Assembly: GCA_012798755.1 (NCBI GenBank)
Contig: JAAZMP010000001.1
Location: 1 to 50,413, forward strand
From: Bacillota bacterium
GTDB taxonomy: Bacteria; Bacillota; Dethiobacteria; DTU022; UBA8154
Direction of reading: 5' to 3'
DNA length: 50,413 nt
The notes under the pieces were generated by a model. It was given only the letters and a program-made list of their open reading frames with translations. It ran no database searches and had not been told where the DNA came from. The stretch's first letter is position 1, and the number at the start of each line of letters is the position of its first letter. A program made the position numbers and the translations under genes. This document shows, piece after piece, positions 18,953 through 28,412 of this stretch.

Positions 18953-20635
18953 ATGCGCAGTGATTTGGTTAAAAAAGGATTGGAAAGAGCGCCGCATCGT
19001 TCTTTATTCTATGCCATGGGTTACCACCCGGCAGAATTGGAAAAACCTCTTATCGGGGTGGTAAATTCCGCCAACGAGATTGTGCCCGGCCATGTTCACC
19101 TGCATCAGATTGCCGAGGCGGTGAAAGCCGGTGTATATGCTGCCGGCGGCGTTCCGGTGGAATTTCCGGCGATCGGTGTCTGCGATGGGATCGCCATGGG
19201 GCACCAAGGAATGAAGTATTCGCTTGCTACCAGGGAACTTATTGCTGATTCTACAGAAGCCATGGTATTGGCTCACGGCTTTGATGCCCTGGTTTTTATC
19301 ACTAACTGCGATAAAATTGTCCCGGGGATGCTCATGGCCGCCGGGCGACTGGACCTGCCGTCTGTATTTATCAGCGGGGGGCCTATGTTGGCCGGAGAAT
19401 TTCAGGATCGTGCAGTTTCTTTAAGCACTCTTTTTGAAGCTGTAGGAGCATATAAGGCCGGGCGTCTCACGGAAGAAGAACTAAACGAGTTGGAAATGGC
19501 CGCCTGCCCCGGATGTGGCTCCTGTTCCGGAATGTTTACCGCAAACTCTATGAACTGTATCACCGAAGTATTGGGGATGGCTCTTCCCGGTAACGGAACT
19601 ATCCCGGCTGTTATGGCCGCACGTTTGCGCTTGGCTAAGGAAGCCGGCATGAAAGTTATGGAGCTTTTGGCAAAGGATCTTCGTCCCTCCAAGATCATGT
19701 CTCCACAGGCTTTTCGCAATGCACTGGCTGTAGATATGGCCCTGGGATGTTCAACCAACACTATTTTGCATCTTCCCGCTATTGCTGTGGAGCTGGGTAT
19801 TGACTGGGACTTAAATGAAGTCAATGCTATCAGCCAGCGTACCCCGCAGCTTTGTAATTTAAGCCCGGCAGGGCCTCACCATGTCGAGGACCTGGACAAG
19901 GCCGGCGGCATTCAGGCCGTGATGAAAGAGCTGGCCAAAGACAAACTTATCGATGCAGGGCTTGTCACGGTTACTACGAAAAAGATAAGCGATAACTTTG
20001 CTGCGGCTCCGTCGCCTGACGGTAAGGTAATTCGTACTTTAGAGGAGCCCTATCATTCCGAGGGCGGGCTGGCCGTTCTATTTGGCAATCTTGCTCCCGG
20101 CGGTGCGGTCGTAAAACAAGGCGCTGTTGCACCGGAGATGCAAAAGCGAACTTTGCGGGCACGGGTTTTTGACAGCGAGGATGAGGCTGTAGAAGCTATT
20201 CTGGGAGAAAAGATAGTTCCGGGGGATGTAGTCGTGATCCGTTTTGAAGGCCCCAAAGGCGGCCCCGGAATGAGAGAGATGTTGGCTGCTACCTCGGCGG
20301 TAGCGGGAATGGGGCTGGATAAGGATGTTGCCTTGATAACGGACGGACGTTTTTCCGGTGCCACAAGAGGTGCCTCCATCGGCCATATTTCACCGGAAGC
20401 CATGGAAGGGGGCCTTTTGGCTGTCGTTCAGGAAGGAGATTCCATAGAGATAGACATCCCTGAAAACCGCCTGGAACTGTTAATTTCGGCACAGGAACAA
20501 GAAGATCGCTTTGCTAAACTGGAACTTCCCGAACCCAAGATCAAATCCGGTTACCTGCTGCGCTACGCCGCTCAAGTTAGCTCTGCAGGAGAAGGTGCCA
20601 TCCTAAAACCGGAAAGAAAGGGGCGAAACAAATGA
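18953..20635 (+). CDS. ilvD: Dihydroxy-acid dehydratase
   Basis: IlvD dehydrates dihydroxy acids to the 2-keto acids of Val and Ile and uses an iron-sulfur cluster. The cluster and active-site cysteines are in [11 protein letters not shown] and [18 protein letters not shown]. Other family blocks are [51 protein letters not shown] and [23 protein letters not shown] 18953 follows GGAAAGGGG by seven bases; the ATG six codons upstream (18935) lies before that site. The length of 560 residues is normal. Its stop overlaps the ilvB start. Confidence 0.97.
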   Translation: MRSDLVKKGLERAPHRSLFYAMGYHPAELEKPLIGVVNSANEIVPGHVHLHQIAEAVKAGVYAAGGVPVEFPAIGVCDGIAMGHQGMKYSLATRELIADSTEAMVLAHGFDALVFITNCDKIVPGMLMAAGRLDLPSVFISGGPMLAGEFQDRAVSLSTLFEAVGAYKAGRLTEEELNELEMAACPGCGSCSGMFTANSMNCITEVLGMALPGNGTIPAVMAARLRLAKEAGMKVMELLAKDLRPSKIMSPQAFRNALAVDMALGCSTNTILHLPAIAVELGIDWDLNEVNAISQRTPQLCNLSPAGPHHVEDLDKAGGIQAVMKELAKDKLIDAGLVTVTTKKISDNFAAAPSPDGKVIRTLEEPYHSEGGLAVLFGNLAPGGAVVKQGAVAPEMQKRTLRARVFDSEDEAVEAILGEKIVPGDVVVIRFEGPKGGPGMREMLAATSAVAGMGLDKDVALITDGRFSGATRGASIGHISPEAMEGGLLAVVQEGDSIEIDIPENRLELLISAQEQEDRFAKLELPEPKIKSGYLLRYAAQVSSAGEGAILKPERKGRNK

Positions 20636-22314
20636 GGCTGACCGGTGCGCAAATGGTCCTGGCCTGCTTAGAGGCTGAAAACGTTGAAGTAATCTTTGGT
20701 TTCCCCGGCGGTGCGGTTCTAACGCTCTATGACGAGATCTATAAAAAAGGTTTCAAGCATATTTTGGCCCGCCATGAACAGGGAGCTGCACATGCCGCCG
20801 ACGGTTATGCCCGGGCCAGCGGCAAACCCGGCGTAGTCATTGCCACCTCCGGGCCGGGAGCCACGAATATCGTGACGGGTATTGCTACAGCTTATATGGA
20901 CTCTGTACCTTTAATTGCCATTACCGGGCAGGTGGCCACGCCCCTTATCGGATCGGATGCTTTTCAGGAGGCCGACATCACCGGCATTACGCTGCCCATC
21001 ACCAAAAATAATTACCTTGTTAAAGATATAAACGAACTTCCCTTTATTCTGAAGGAGGCCTTTCATGTAGCTAACACAGGTCGCAAAGGGCCGGTTTTGA
21101 TCGATTTGCCCAAAGATCTGCAGGCCCAGGAGGGAGAATTTTATTATCCCGAAACAGTTGAAATATCCAGCTACAAACCGGTATATGAAGGACATGCGGG
21201 ACAGATTGCCAAAGCGGCGGATGCAATTAAGAAGGCACGCAGGCCTTTACTTTATGCCGGCGGAGGCGTTATCAGCTCCGGGGCTCACGAGGAACTATTA
21301 CAACTTTCCAAAATGATGTCCATTCCGGCAACTTTAACCATGAATGGTTTGGGAGGTGTTCCCTATGACTACGAATATTTTTTGGGGATGCCGGGCATGC
21401 ATGGGACTTATGCCGCCAACAACGCCATTAACGAATCAGACTTACTTATAGCCGTAGGCGTGCGCTTCGACGATCGCGTAACAGGAAAGCTGGAAGATTT
21501 TGCCCCCCGGGCCGAAATTATTCACATAGATATTGACCCGGCGGAGATAGGCAAAAACATTTCTGTGCAGATTCCCATCGTAGGGGATTGTAAGCTTGTT
21601 TTAAAAGAACTGTTGAGGCGACTGCAACCCGTAGAGAAAACTAATGCCAAAAAGTGGTGTGCCAACGTTCTGGAATGGAAAACCTCCAAACCGTTGCATT
21701 ACAGCCAGGAGCCGGGAGATTATTTAAAACCGCAGTTTGTGATCGAGGAATTTTACCGCTTGACCGAAGGTAATGCCATAGTTGCCACCGATGTCGGCCA
21801 GCACCAGATGTGGGCCGTACAGTATTACCGTTCCCAAAAACCCCGTACCCTCATCTCTTCAGGCGGGTTGGGAACGATGGGTTTTGGCCTGCCCGCTGCC
21901 ATTGGGGCGCAGGTTGCCTTCCCCGAAAAACAAGTTATTTGCTTCGCCGGGGATGGCAGTTTTCAGATGAATTCTCAGGAACTTGCCACCGCTGTTCATT
22001 ATAATATTCCTGTAAAAATAGCCATCATTAATAATAAATATTTGGGTATGGTGCGGCAATGGCAGGAACTTTTTTATGGAAGCCGCTATGCGCATACTTC
22101 ACTGGACGGCAGTCCCGATTTTGTGAAACTGGCCGAGGCTTACGGTGCCAAAGGCCTCCGTGTTGCCAAAGCGGAAGAAACGGCGGCAACCATCAAAAAA
22201 GCGCTCGAAATACCGGGACCGGTTGTGATCGATTTTCAGGTGGATCCCGAGGAAAATGTTCTGCCCATGGTGCCTCCCGGTACTTCTATCGTCGAAATGA
22301 TCGGGGGTGAGTAA
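20632..22314 (+). CDS. ilvB: Acetolactate synthase, large subunit
   Basis: The ThDP-dependent enzyme makes acetolactate or acetohydroxybutyrate from pyruvate. Motifs are [16 protein letters not shown], the catalytic glutamate in [38 protein letters not shown], the FAD-binding central domain and the ThDP/Mg motif [29 protein letters not shown]. The 560-residue length is right for a biosynthetic AHAS. ATG 20632 overlaps the ilvD stop in ATGA, so translation is coupled. The regulatory subunit gene follows two bases later. Confidence 0.97.
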   Translation: MRLTGAQMVLACLEAENVEVIFGFPGGAVLTLYDEIYKKGFKHILARHEQGAAHAADGYARASGKPGVVIATSGPGATNIVTGIATAYMDSVPLIAITGQVATPLIGSDAFQEADITGITLPITKNNYLVKDINELPFILKEAFHVANTGRKGPVLIDLPKDLQAQEGEFYYPETVEISSYKPVYEGHAGQIAKAADAIKKARRPLLYAGGGVISSGAHEELLQLSKMMSIPATLTMNGLGGVPYDYEYFLGMPGMHGTYAANNAINESDLLIAVGVRFDDRVTGKLEDFAPRAEIIHIDIDPAEIGKNISVQIPIVGDCKLVLKELLRRLQPVEKTNAKKWCANVLEWKTSKPLHYSQEPGDYLKPQFVIEEFYRLTEGNAIVATDVGQHQMWAVQYYRSQKPRTLISSGGLGTMGFGLPAAIGAQVAFPEKQVICFAGDGSFQMNSQELATAVHYNIPVKIAIINNKYLGMVRQWQELFYGSRYAHTSLDGSPDFVKLAEAYGAKGLRVAKAEETAATIKKALEIPGPVVIDFQVDPEENVLPMVPPGTSIVEMIGGE

Positions 22315-22315
22315 T

Positions 22316-22816
22316 ATGGAAAGAATCCTGGCCATATTGGTAAAAGATCGTTCCGGAGTACTGACCAGAGTATCGGGGCTTTTTAGCCGCAGGGGCTATA
22401 ACATCCAAAATATTGCAGTGGGTCGGACAGTGGAGCCGGGAGTTTCCCGCATGACTGTCACCGTGGATGCAGATCCCTTGACGGTAGAACAAATTGTCAA
22501 GCAGCTCAACAAACTGATCGATGTCCTTAAAGTAAGCGATTTAACCGATGAACCTGCCGTGGAACGCGAATTGATATTGGTTAAAGTCAAAGCGGAACCC
22601 GGCCGGCGCAGCGAAATACAGCAGATGGCCGACACTTTCCGGGCCAAAATTATCGATCTGTCCCCGGATTCCATGATCATAGAACTAACCGGAAGCGAAC
22701 AGAAGCTGCAGGCTTTCTTGACAATGATGCAGGAATTTGGCATCAAAGAGATAGCCTGTACAGGAAAAATATCTTTGTTAAGGGGCAGCAAAGTTACATG
22801 CGATATGAAAATATAA
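22316..22816 (+). CDS. ilvN: Acetolactate synthase, small regulatory subunit
   Basis: The 166-residue IlvN/IlvH-type subunit confers valine feedback control and full activity on IlvB. The N-terminal ACT domain (ERILAILVKDRSGVLTRVSGLFSRRGYNIQNIAVG) is followed by the conserved C-terminal domain (REILVKVKAEPGRRSEIQQMADTFRAKIIDLS-like). ATG 22316 follows GGGGGTGA at seven bases; an in-frame GTG at 22307 is part of that site. The gene overlaps nothing but is only a base away from the ilvB stop. Confidence 0.96.
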   Translation: MERILAILVKDRSGVLTRVSGLFSRRGYNIQNIAVGRTVEPGVSRMTVTVDADPLTVEQIVKQLNKLIDVLKVSDLTDEPAVERELILVKVKAEPGRRSEIQQMADTFRAKIIDLSPDSMIIELTGSEQKLQAFLTMMQEFGIKEIACTGKISLLRGSKVTCDMKI

Positions 22817-22898
22817 TAATATTATAAAACAACGAACTGTCGACTTCATTGTATTAATGAAGTTTACCAACCTGCCTTAAGCAGCAATTTTATATTGA

Positions 22899-22917
22899 CC
22901 GCCTGTTTTCCAGGCGG
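22899..22917 (+). terminator. Hairpin between ilvN and leuC
   Basis: A perfect 7-bp stem CCGCCTG/CAGGCGG with a five-base loop lies in the 253-base ilvN-leuC gap. It is followed by CTATTTATCTT, not a clean T-run, so termination would be partial at best. The rest of the gap holds no recognised gene; ilvC, leuA or leuB, which could be expected here, are not present. Confidence 0.4.
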
Positions 22918-23069
22918 CTATTTATCTTCATATGGGGCAAAAAGCCGCTCCGGGCAGTCAAACATATACAAGTTAAAGGTTTTATAGTAAAATAGAATCA
23001 CCCGCCTGGTTTTAAGCACACCTATTCAAACCAAAGGTTTATCTAGAAAGTTGAGGGGAGGCGAAAACG

Positions 23070-24341
23070 ATGGGCCAGACCATGACTGAAAAAATACTGG
23101 CCAAGGCTGCCGGAAAGAAAAAAGTTTACCCCGGTGAATTGATCAACGCCAAAGTAGATATGGCCTTGGGTAACGACATTACCGCGCCGGTGGCCATTAA
23201 CGAATTTAATAAAATTGGTGTGGAAAAAGTTTTTGATCAGGAGCGCATCGCTCTTATTCCGGACCATTTTACTCCAAATAAAGATATTCAGTCTGCAGAA
23301 CAGGCCAAACTCGTGCGCGAATTTGCCCGCCGGCAAAAGATTGTACACTACTATGAAGTTGGGCGTATGGGTATAGAACATGCTCTTTTACCGGAACTGG
23401 GCCTGGCTTTACCGGGAGAGCTGATAATCGGAGCTGATTCACATACCTGCACCTATGGTGCTCTGGGCACCTTTGCCACCGGTGTAGGAAGCACTGATCT
23501 TGCGGCCGTCATGGCTACAGGGGAGCTTTGGTTTAAAGTCCCGCCTACGATCAGAATTGTTTTTGAGGGTAGATTACCACCGTGGACAAGCGGCAAAGAC
23601 CTTATTTTATATACTATTGGGCAGCTGGGGACAGACGGAGCGAGATATGCCGCCTTGGAATTTACCGGCCCGGTTATAGCAGGGTTGGGTATGGACGGCC
23701 GCTTTTCGATCTCCAACATGGCCATAGAGGCCGGAGCCAAGGCCGGCCTGATACCGCCTGACGATACTACGGCCCGCTACTTGCAGGGCCGCGCCAAAAG
23801 ACCATATGAAGCCGTTCTTGGCGACGAAGATGCCGCTGTACAGCAAGAATTTCGTTGGAATGTAGATGAAATGGAACCCCAGGTATCTGTTCCTTTCAGC
23901 CCGGCCAATGCCCGCCCCGTTTCCCGGGTGGCCGGAACAAAAATAGATCAGGTTGTGATTGGTTCTTGCACCAACGGGCGAATTGAAGATTTGCGACAAG
24001 CCGCGGCACTTTTGAAAGGACGGAGAATTCATTCACGGGTGCGCCTTATCGTTATTCCCGCTACCCAGGCCATCTATCTGCAGGCCCTGCGCGAAGGACT
24101 TCTGGAGATCTTTATCGAGGCAGAGGCAGCGGTCAGCACACCGACATGCGGCCCTTGCCTGGGAGGGCATATGGGCATCCTGGCCGAAGGGGAGGTAGCC
24201 GTGGCCACTACCAACCGCAATTTTAAAGGAAGGATGGGGCACCCCCAAAGCCAGGTTTATTTAGCAGGTCCGGCTGTAGCAGCCGCTTCAGCGCTGGCAG
24301 GGGAAATCATCCATCCCCGGGAACTTGGGGAGGTGAATTGA
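23070..24341 (+). CDS. leuC: 3-isopropylmalate dehydratase, large subunit
   Basis: This is the aconitase-family subunit that isomerises 2- and 3-isopropylmalate using a [4Fe-4S] cluster. Cluster cysteines are in IGSCTNGRIEDLR and PTCGPCLGGHMGIL. Other blocks are GADSHTCTYGALGTFATGVGSTDLAAVMATGELWFKVP and NRNFKGRMGHPQSQVYLAGPAVAAASA. The 423-residue length belongs to the shorter LeuC2/homoaconitase-like class, so citramalate-pathway or homoaconitase activity is possible. The preceding BCAA genes favour LeuC. ATG 23070 follows GGGGAGGCG. leuD begins immediately after the stop. Confidence 0.92.
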   Translation: MGQTMTEKILAKAAGKKKVYPGELINAKVDMALGNDITAPVAINEFNKIGVEKVFDQERIALIPDHFTPNKDIQSAEQAKLVREFARRQKIVHYYEVGRMGIEHALLPELGLALPGELIIGADSHTCTYGALGTFATGVGSTDLAAVMATGELWFKVPPTIRIVFEGRLPPWTSGKDLILYTIGQLGTDGARYAALEFTGPVIAGLGMDGRFSISNMAIEAGAKAGLIPPDDTTARYLQGRAKRPYEAVLGDEDAAVQQEFRWNVDEMEPQVSVPFSPANARPVSRVAGTKIDQVVIGSCTNGRIEDLRQAAALLKGRRIHSRVRLIVIPATQAIYLQALREGLLEIFIEAEAAVSTPTCGPCLGGHMGILAEGEVAVATTNRNFKGRMGHPQSQVYLAGPAVAAASALAGEIIHPRELGEVN

Positions 24342-24833
24342 TTGGGCCAAATAAAAGGTAAAGTATGGATTTTTGGAGATGATATTGATACAGATGCCAT
24401 TATACCGGCCCGCTATCTCAATGTTTCCGTTCCTAGTGAACTGGCGTTACACTGTATGGAGGATGCCGATCCTTCTTTTTCCGGGAAGGTATCGCGCGGT
24501 GACGTCATCGTTGCCGGGAGTAACTTTGGCTGCGGGAGTTCCCGCGAACATGCCCCTCTAGCTATCAAAGAAGCAGGCATTGCCTGTGTGATTGCTAAAA
24601 ACTTTGCCCGTATTTTTTACCGGAATGCGATCAACATTGGCCTTCCTATTTTAGAATCTGAGGAGGCGTCCGCATTTTTAAAAGAGGGGCAGATAGTGGA
24701 AATAAACCTGGAAAAAGGGGAAATCACGGAAAGTTCCAGCGGGCGCATATTTTCGGCAGTACCTTTTCCCCCTTTTATGCAGGAAATCATTTCAGCAGGG
24801 GGGCTTATAAATTTTATTAAAGATGGACAATGA
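24342..24833 (+). CDS. leuD: 3-isopropylmalate dehydratase, small subunit
   Basis: The 163-residue swivel-domain partner of LeuC. It has VWIFGDDIDTDAIIPARYLN, the substrate-specifying loop SNFGCGSSREHAPLAIKEAGIACVIAKNFARIFYRNAINIGLP, and the normal short length of the LeuD2 class. The start is TTG 24342, six bases after GGGGAGGTG, directly abutting the leuC stop. It ends the ilv-leu run. Confidence 0.93.
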   Translation: MGQIKGKVWIFGDDIDTDAIIPARYLNVSVPSELALHCMEDADPSFSGKVSRGDVIVAGSNFGCGSSREHAPLAIKEAGIACVIAKNFARIFYRNAINIGLPILESEEASAFLKEGQIVEINLEKGEITESSSGRIFSAVPFPPFMQEIISAGGLINFIKDGQ

Positions 24834-24920
24834 GAAAGAAACGATTGAAGAACCCTGATTTTGAGGGAACGTTTAGAAAAACGTGCATAAATTGGGCAAA
24901 AAGCAAGTAGAATGCATTAA

Positions 24921-24976
24921 GAAGGAGGTGTTAACCCGGCACTTGGAATTTAACGTTCTTAAGGAACCGGGTAAAT
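24921..24976 (+). promoter_or_regulatory. Distant Shine-Dalgarno and hairpin before the EF-G-like gene
   Basis: A strong AAGGAGGTG (24922-24930) lies 46 bases before the only plausible ATG (24977), too far for normal use. Between them ACCCGG (24934-24939) can pair with CCGGGT (24967-24972), which would bring the site closer to the ATG. A weaker AAGGA (24961-24965) is 11 bases from the ATG. Structure-bridged or regulated initiation is an inference. Confidence 0.4.
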
Positions 24977-27067
24977 ATGAAAGATTTTGGCACTGAGCAA
25001 ATTCGTAATGTAGCTCTGATTTCACACGGAGGTGCGGGCAAAACCTCCCTTGCCGAAGCGATGCTTTATACTTCGGGAGCAATTAAACGCCTGGGAAAAG
25101 TAGATTCCGGAAACACAATCACCGATTTTGATCCCGACGAGATCAAACGTCAAATCACGATCAGCACTTCTCTTGCTCCTTTGGAGTGGAATGAAGTAAA
25201 GGTGAACCTTCTCGATACGCCCGGGTTTTTTGATTTTATGGGCGAAGTACAGGGAGCTTTGCGCGTGGCTGATAGTGCCGTTATTGTGGTTTGTGCAGCT
25301 TCCGGCGTAGAGGTGGGGACGGAAAAAGTCTGGGCTTATGCCGATGATTATAACCTGCCGCGCCTTATTTTTATTAATAAGATCGATAGGGAAAATGCTG
25401 ATTACGATAAGGTTATGGAACAGCTTCGCGAATTTTTTGGCCTTAAAGTTTTCCCATTGCAGTTTCCTTTGGGGCAGGAGGGTTCATTCAAGGGTGTAAT
25501 CGATCTGGTGAAAATGAAGGCCATCATTTATGAAGGGGAAACCGGACTTTCTTTTAAGGAAGAGGAAATACCGCAAGAATTTGCGGATAAAGCGCAGGGC
25601 CTCAGGGAGACGCTTGTCGAGGCAGCTGCCGAATCCGACGATGATCTCATGGAAAAATATCTTGAAGAAGAGCCCATAGGCGAAGATGAGATCAACCAAG
25701 CCTTGCGCAAAGGTATCCTAGAAGGCAAGATCGTTCCAGTTTTATGCGGTTCGGCAACGATGAATTACGGTACCCAGCCCCTGCTCGATCTGATAACAAG
25801 CAACCTGCCTTCGCCGGCGGATAGGCCGCCGATTGTGGGTGTTCTTCCGGGTAAAGATGAAGAGGAGGTAGTCAAGGAGGCCGATAAGGATGAATCTCCT
25901 TCTGTTTTGGTATTCAAAACCCTTGCCGACCCCTATGTGGGGCGGGTAAACTATTTTCGCGTTTGTTCCGGGACGCTGAAAGCCGACTCTCAAATTTATA
26001 ATTTTAATAAAGACAAAGCCGAGCGCATAGGCTCCCTTTTCTTCATGAGGGGCAAAAACCAGATCCCAACGGATCAAATTATAGCCGGAGATATTGGGGC
26101 CGTAGCTAAATTGTCGGCGACGGCCACCGGAGATACCCTTGGCGATAAAAACAGCCCTGTTATTTTTCCAGCCATAGATTTTCCCCAACCGGTAATTTCC
26201 TTTGCCGTAGAACCCAAATCCAAAGACGATGAGGAGAAGGTCAGTGCAGGACTGACGCGTTTTCTGGATGAAGATCCCACTTTCAAAGTAGAGAGAAATA
26301 CGGAAACAAAAGAAATTATAATTTCCGGTATGGGGGATGCTCATTTGGGCGTTATCGTCGAGAGACTGTCCAGTAAATTTGGCGTGGAGGTCAATCTTAA
26401 AACACCAAAAGTGCCCTACAGGGAAACCATTCGCCGAAGCGCCAAAAAAGAAGGAAGATACAAAAGACAAAGCGGGGGCCGCGGTCAATACGGGCATGTT
26501 TTTATAGAGATATCCCCTCTGCCGCGCGGGGAAGGTTTTGTTTTTGAAGACAAAATCGTGGGGGGCGTTGTTCCCCGGCAGTACATCCCGGCGGTGGAAA
26601 AAGGCATCGTAGAGGCCATGGAAGAAGGAAATTTGGCCAAATACCAGGTAGTAGATCTCAAAGTATCCCTGTACGATGGCTCCTACCATACCGTAGACTC
26701 TTCGGAGATGGCATTTAAGATTGCAGCATCCATGGCACTGCGCAGTGCTATTGAAGAAGCAGATCCGGTATTACTGGAACCGGTTATGGATGTAGAAGTA
26801 ACCGTCCCGGAAAATTTCATGGGCGATATCATGGGTGATCTCAACAGCAGAAGAGGGCGCATCCAAGGAATGGTGCCCGGGGAAGGCTTGCAGGTAATCA
26901 AAGCGCAAGCTCCTCTTGCCGAGATGTTCGACTATGCCATAGACTTGCGTTCCATGACACAGGGCCGGGGCTCTTTTACCATGAAATTTTCTCATTATGA
27001 AGAGGTCCCCCACCAGGAATCTGAAAAAATTATTGCCGCTGCCAGTGAAGAAAAAGAAGGAAATTAA
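24977..27067 (+). CDS. EF-G-like translational GTPase (paralogue type)
   Basis: A 696-residue, five-domain translation GTPase of the EF-G family. G motifs are SHGGAGKTSLAEAML (P-loop), LLDTPGFFDFMGEV (G3) and INKID (G4). Domain IV (GRGQYGHVFIEISPLPRGEGFVFEDKIVGG) and domain V (GDIMGDLNSRRGRIQGM) are intact. Canonical FusA has an AHIDAGKTTTTERIL P-loop and sits with rpsL-rpsG-tuf. Here the P-loop reads GGAGKTS and the gene stands alone, as in the EF-G-like paralogues of many Firmicutes and Actinobacteria. The specific role (back-translocation, ribosome recycling or stress) is not known from sequence. Tet(M)-type ribosome protection looks unlikely. Confidence 0.88.
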   Translation: MKDFGTEQIRNVALISHGGAGKTSLAEAMLYTSGAIKRLGKVDSGNTITDFDPDEIKRQITISTSLAPLEWNEVKVNLLDTPGFFDFMGEVQGALRVADSAVIVVCAASGVEVGTEKVWAYADDYNLPRLIFINKIDRENADYDKVMEQLREFFGLKVFPLQFPLGQEGSFKGVIDLVKMKAIIYEGETGLSFKEEEIPQEFADKAQGLRETLVEAAAESDDDLMEKYLEEEPIGEDEINQALRKGILEGKIVPVLCGSATMNYGTQPLLDLITSNLPSPADRPPIVGVLPGKDEEEVVKEADKDESPSVLVFKTLADPYVGRVNYFRVCSGTLKADSQIYNFNKDKAERIGSLFFMRGKNQIPTDQIIAGDIGAVAKLSATATGDTLGDKNSPVIFPAIDFPQPVISFAVEPKSKDDEEKVSAGLTRFLDEDPTFKVERNTETKEIIISGMGDAHLGVIVERLSSKFGVEVNLKTPKVPYRETIRRSAKKEGRYKRQSGGRGQYGHVFIEISPLPRGEGFVFEDKIVGGVVPRQYIPAVEKGIVEAMEEGNLAKYQVVDLKVSLYDGSYHTVDSSEMAFKIAASMALRSAIEEADPVLLEPVMDVEVTVPENFMGDIMGDLNSRRGRIQGMVPGEGLQVIKAQAPLAEMFDYAIDLRSMTQGRGSFTMKFSHYEEVPHQESEKIIAAASEEKEGN

Positions 27068-27096
27068 AGCAGCGCGGTACCAAAACAAAAACAGAA

Positions 27097-27128
27097 GGCT
27101 CCCCGGGAAAGCCGGGGAGCCTCATCAC
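27097..27128 (+). terminator. Strong hairpin after the EF-G-like gene
   Basis: A perfect 10-bp GC-rich stem (27097-27106 with 27112-27121) has a five-base GAAAG loop. It is followed by TCATCACC, which is a poor T-run. It lies 29 bases after the stop codon and probably ends or stabilises the transcript. Confidence 0.6.
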
Positions 27129-27163
27129 CTACATACATAAAAAATCAAAAGGAGGCCCCGGCC

Positions 27164-28282
27164 TTGGGAAAAAGATTAAAGGTTGGCGTTCTTTTTGGAG
27201 GGCAATCGAGCGAACATGCCATCTCTTTGCTATCTGCAGCTGCGGTGATCGCCGCCATGGACCAAAGCAAATACGAAATTGTTCCCATAGGCATAACTGA
27301 AGACGGCCGTTGGCTGGCAGGGGGAGATCCCCTGGAAACTTTGCGAGAAAAAAATATTCCGGGAAACAGTTTTTTTGCTTCTTTGATTACCGATCCTACA
27401 AACCCCGGCCTTATACTTCTTGAACGTGAAGGCCCGGAGCATAAGTTTCTACCTCTTGATGCCGTCTTCCCGGTGCTGCATGGACCCTATGGAGAAGATG
27501 GCACAGTGCAAGGGTTGTTGGAGCTGGCCGGTATACCCTATGTCGGTGCCGGAGTACTTTCTTCTGCCGTAGGGATGGATAAGGTCGTTATGAAAATACT
27601 TTTCCAGCATTGGGGATTGCCCATCGGCGATTTCCTTTATTTTAAATTCCGGGAGTGGAACGAAAATAAAAAGGCACTTATAAAAGAGATTGAAGAAAAA
27701 TTAGGTTATCCTTGCTTTGTCAAACCTGCAAACCTGGGTTCGAGTGTGGGCATCAGCAAGGCCGCCGACAAAAGGGAGCTTATTGCCGCTATCGAAAAGG
27801 CGCTGCGCTATGATTACAAGATCATTATTGAGGCTTTTATCCATGGCCGTGAAATTGAATGCAGTGTTTTAGGGGATGCCAAACCCATAGCATCCCTTCC
27901 CGGCGAGATTATACCCGGCGCCGAATTTTACGATTATCACGCCAAATATATCGATGATAGTTCGCGTCTTATCATACCGGCCCCTTTGAAGCCGGAGGTG
28001 CAAAATACAATTAAAAATTATGCTATAAAGGCTTTTCTCGCTGTAGAATGCAGCGGAATGGGGCGCATCGATTTCTTTTACCAGGAACAGGAAGATAAGG
28101 TCTATGTAAACGAGATCAACACCATTCCCGGGTTTACAAAGATTAGCATGTACCCCAAACTGTGGAAAGCCAGCGGGATTTCCTATTCCGAGCTCATTGA
28201 CAGACTTATAGAGATCGCCTTGGAAAAGCACCGCCTCAAAAAGAAACTTTTAACAAGGTATTCCCCCGCCGGCGAAATTTAA
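27164..28282 (+). CDS. ddl: D-alanine--D-alanine ligase
   Basis: An ATP-grasp ligase making the D-Ala-D-Ala dipeptide of peptidoglycan. Motifs are VLFGGQSSEHAISLLSA, VFPVLHGPYGEDGTVQGLLELAGIPYVGAGVLSSA, CFVKPANLGSSVGISK, and the metal/substrate segment FYQEQEDKVYVNEINTIPGFTKISMYPKLW. The length of 372 residues is typical for the DdlA class. The start is TTG 27164 after AAAGGAGGC. Transcription appears separate from the preceding gene because of the hairpin between them. Confidence 0.95.
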   Translation: MGKRLKVGVLFGGQSSEHAISLLSAAAVIAAMDQSKYEIVPIGITEDGRWLAGGDPLETLREKNIPGNSFFASLITDPTNPGLILLEREGPEHKFLPLDAVFPVLHGPYGEDGTVQGLLELAGIPYVGAGVLSSAVGMDKVVMKILFQHWGLPIGDFLYFKFREWNENKKALIKEIEEKLGYPCFVKPANLGSSVGISKAADKRELIAAIEKALRYDYKIIIEAFIHGREIECSVLGDAKPIASLPGEIIPGAEFYDYHAKYIDDSSRLIIPAPLKPEVQNTIKNYAIKAFLAVECSGMGRIDFFYQEQEDKVYVNEINTIPGFTKISMYPKLWKASGISYSELIDRLIEIALEKHRLKKKLLTRYSPAGEI

Positions 28283-28412
28283 GGCCTGCCTTTACCCCGT
28301 TGTACCCCTTTTCGGAAACGCTTGTTGTGTATTAAATTAATATGTAGTAAAATAAATAAAAGCTAAGAATTCCGAAACAAGCGAGGAATAACCTACCGGA
28401 GGTGATATGGTT

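Noticed and set aside
25742-26689. Long (315 aa) minus-strand frame inside the EF-G-like gene
   Set aside because: Antisense to a conserved gene, low-complexity aromatic-rich translation, no ribosome binding site.
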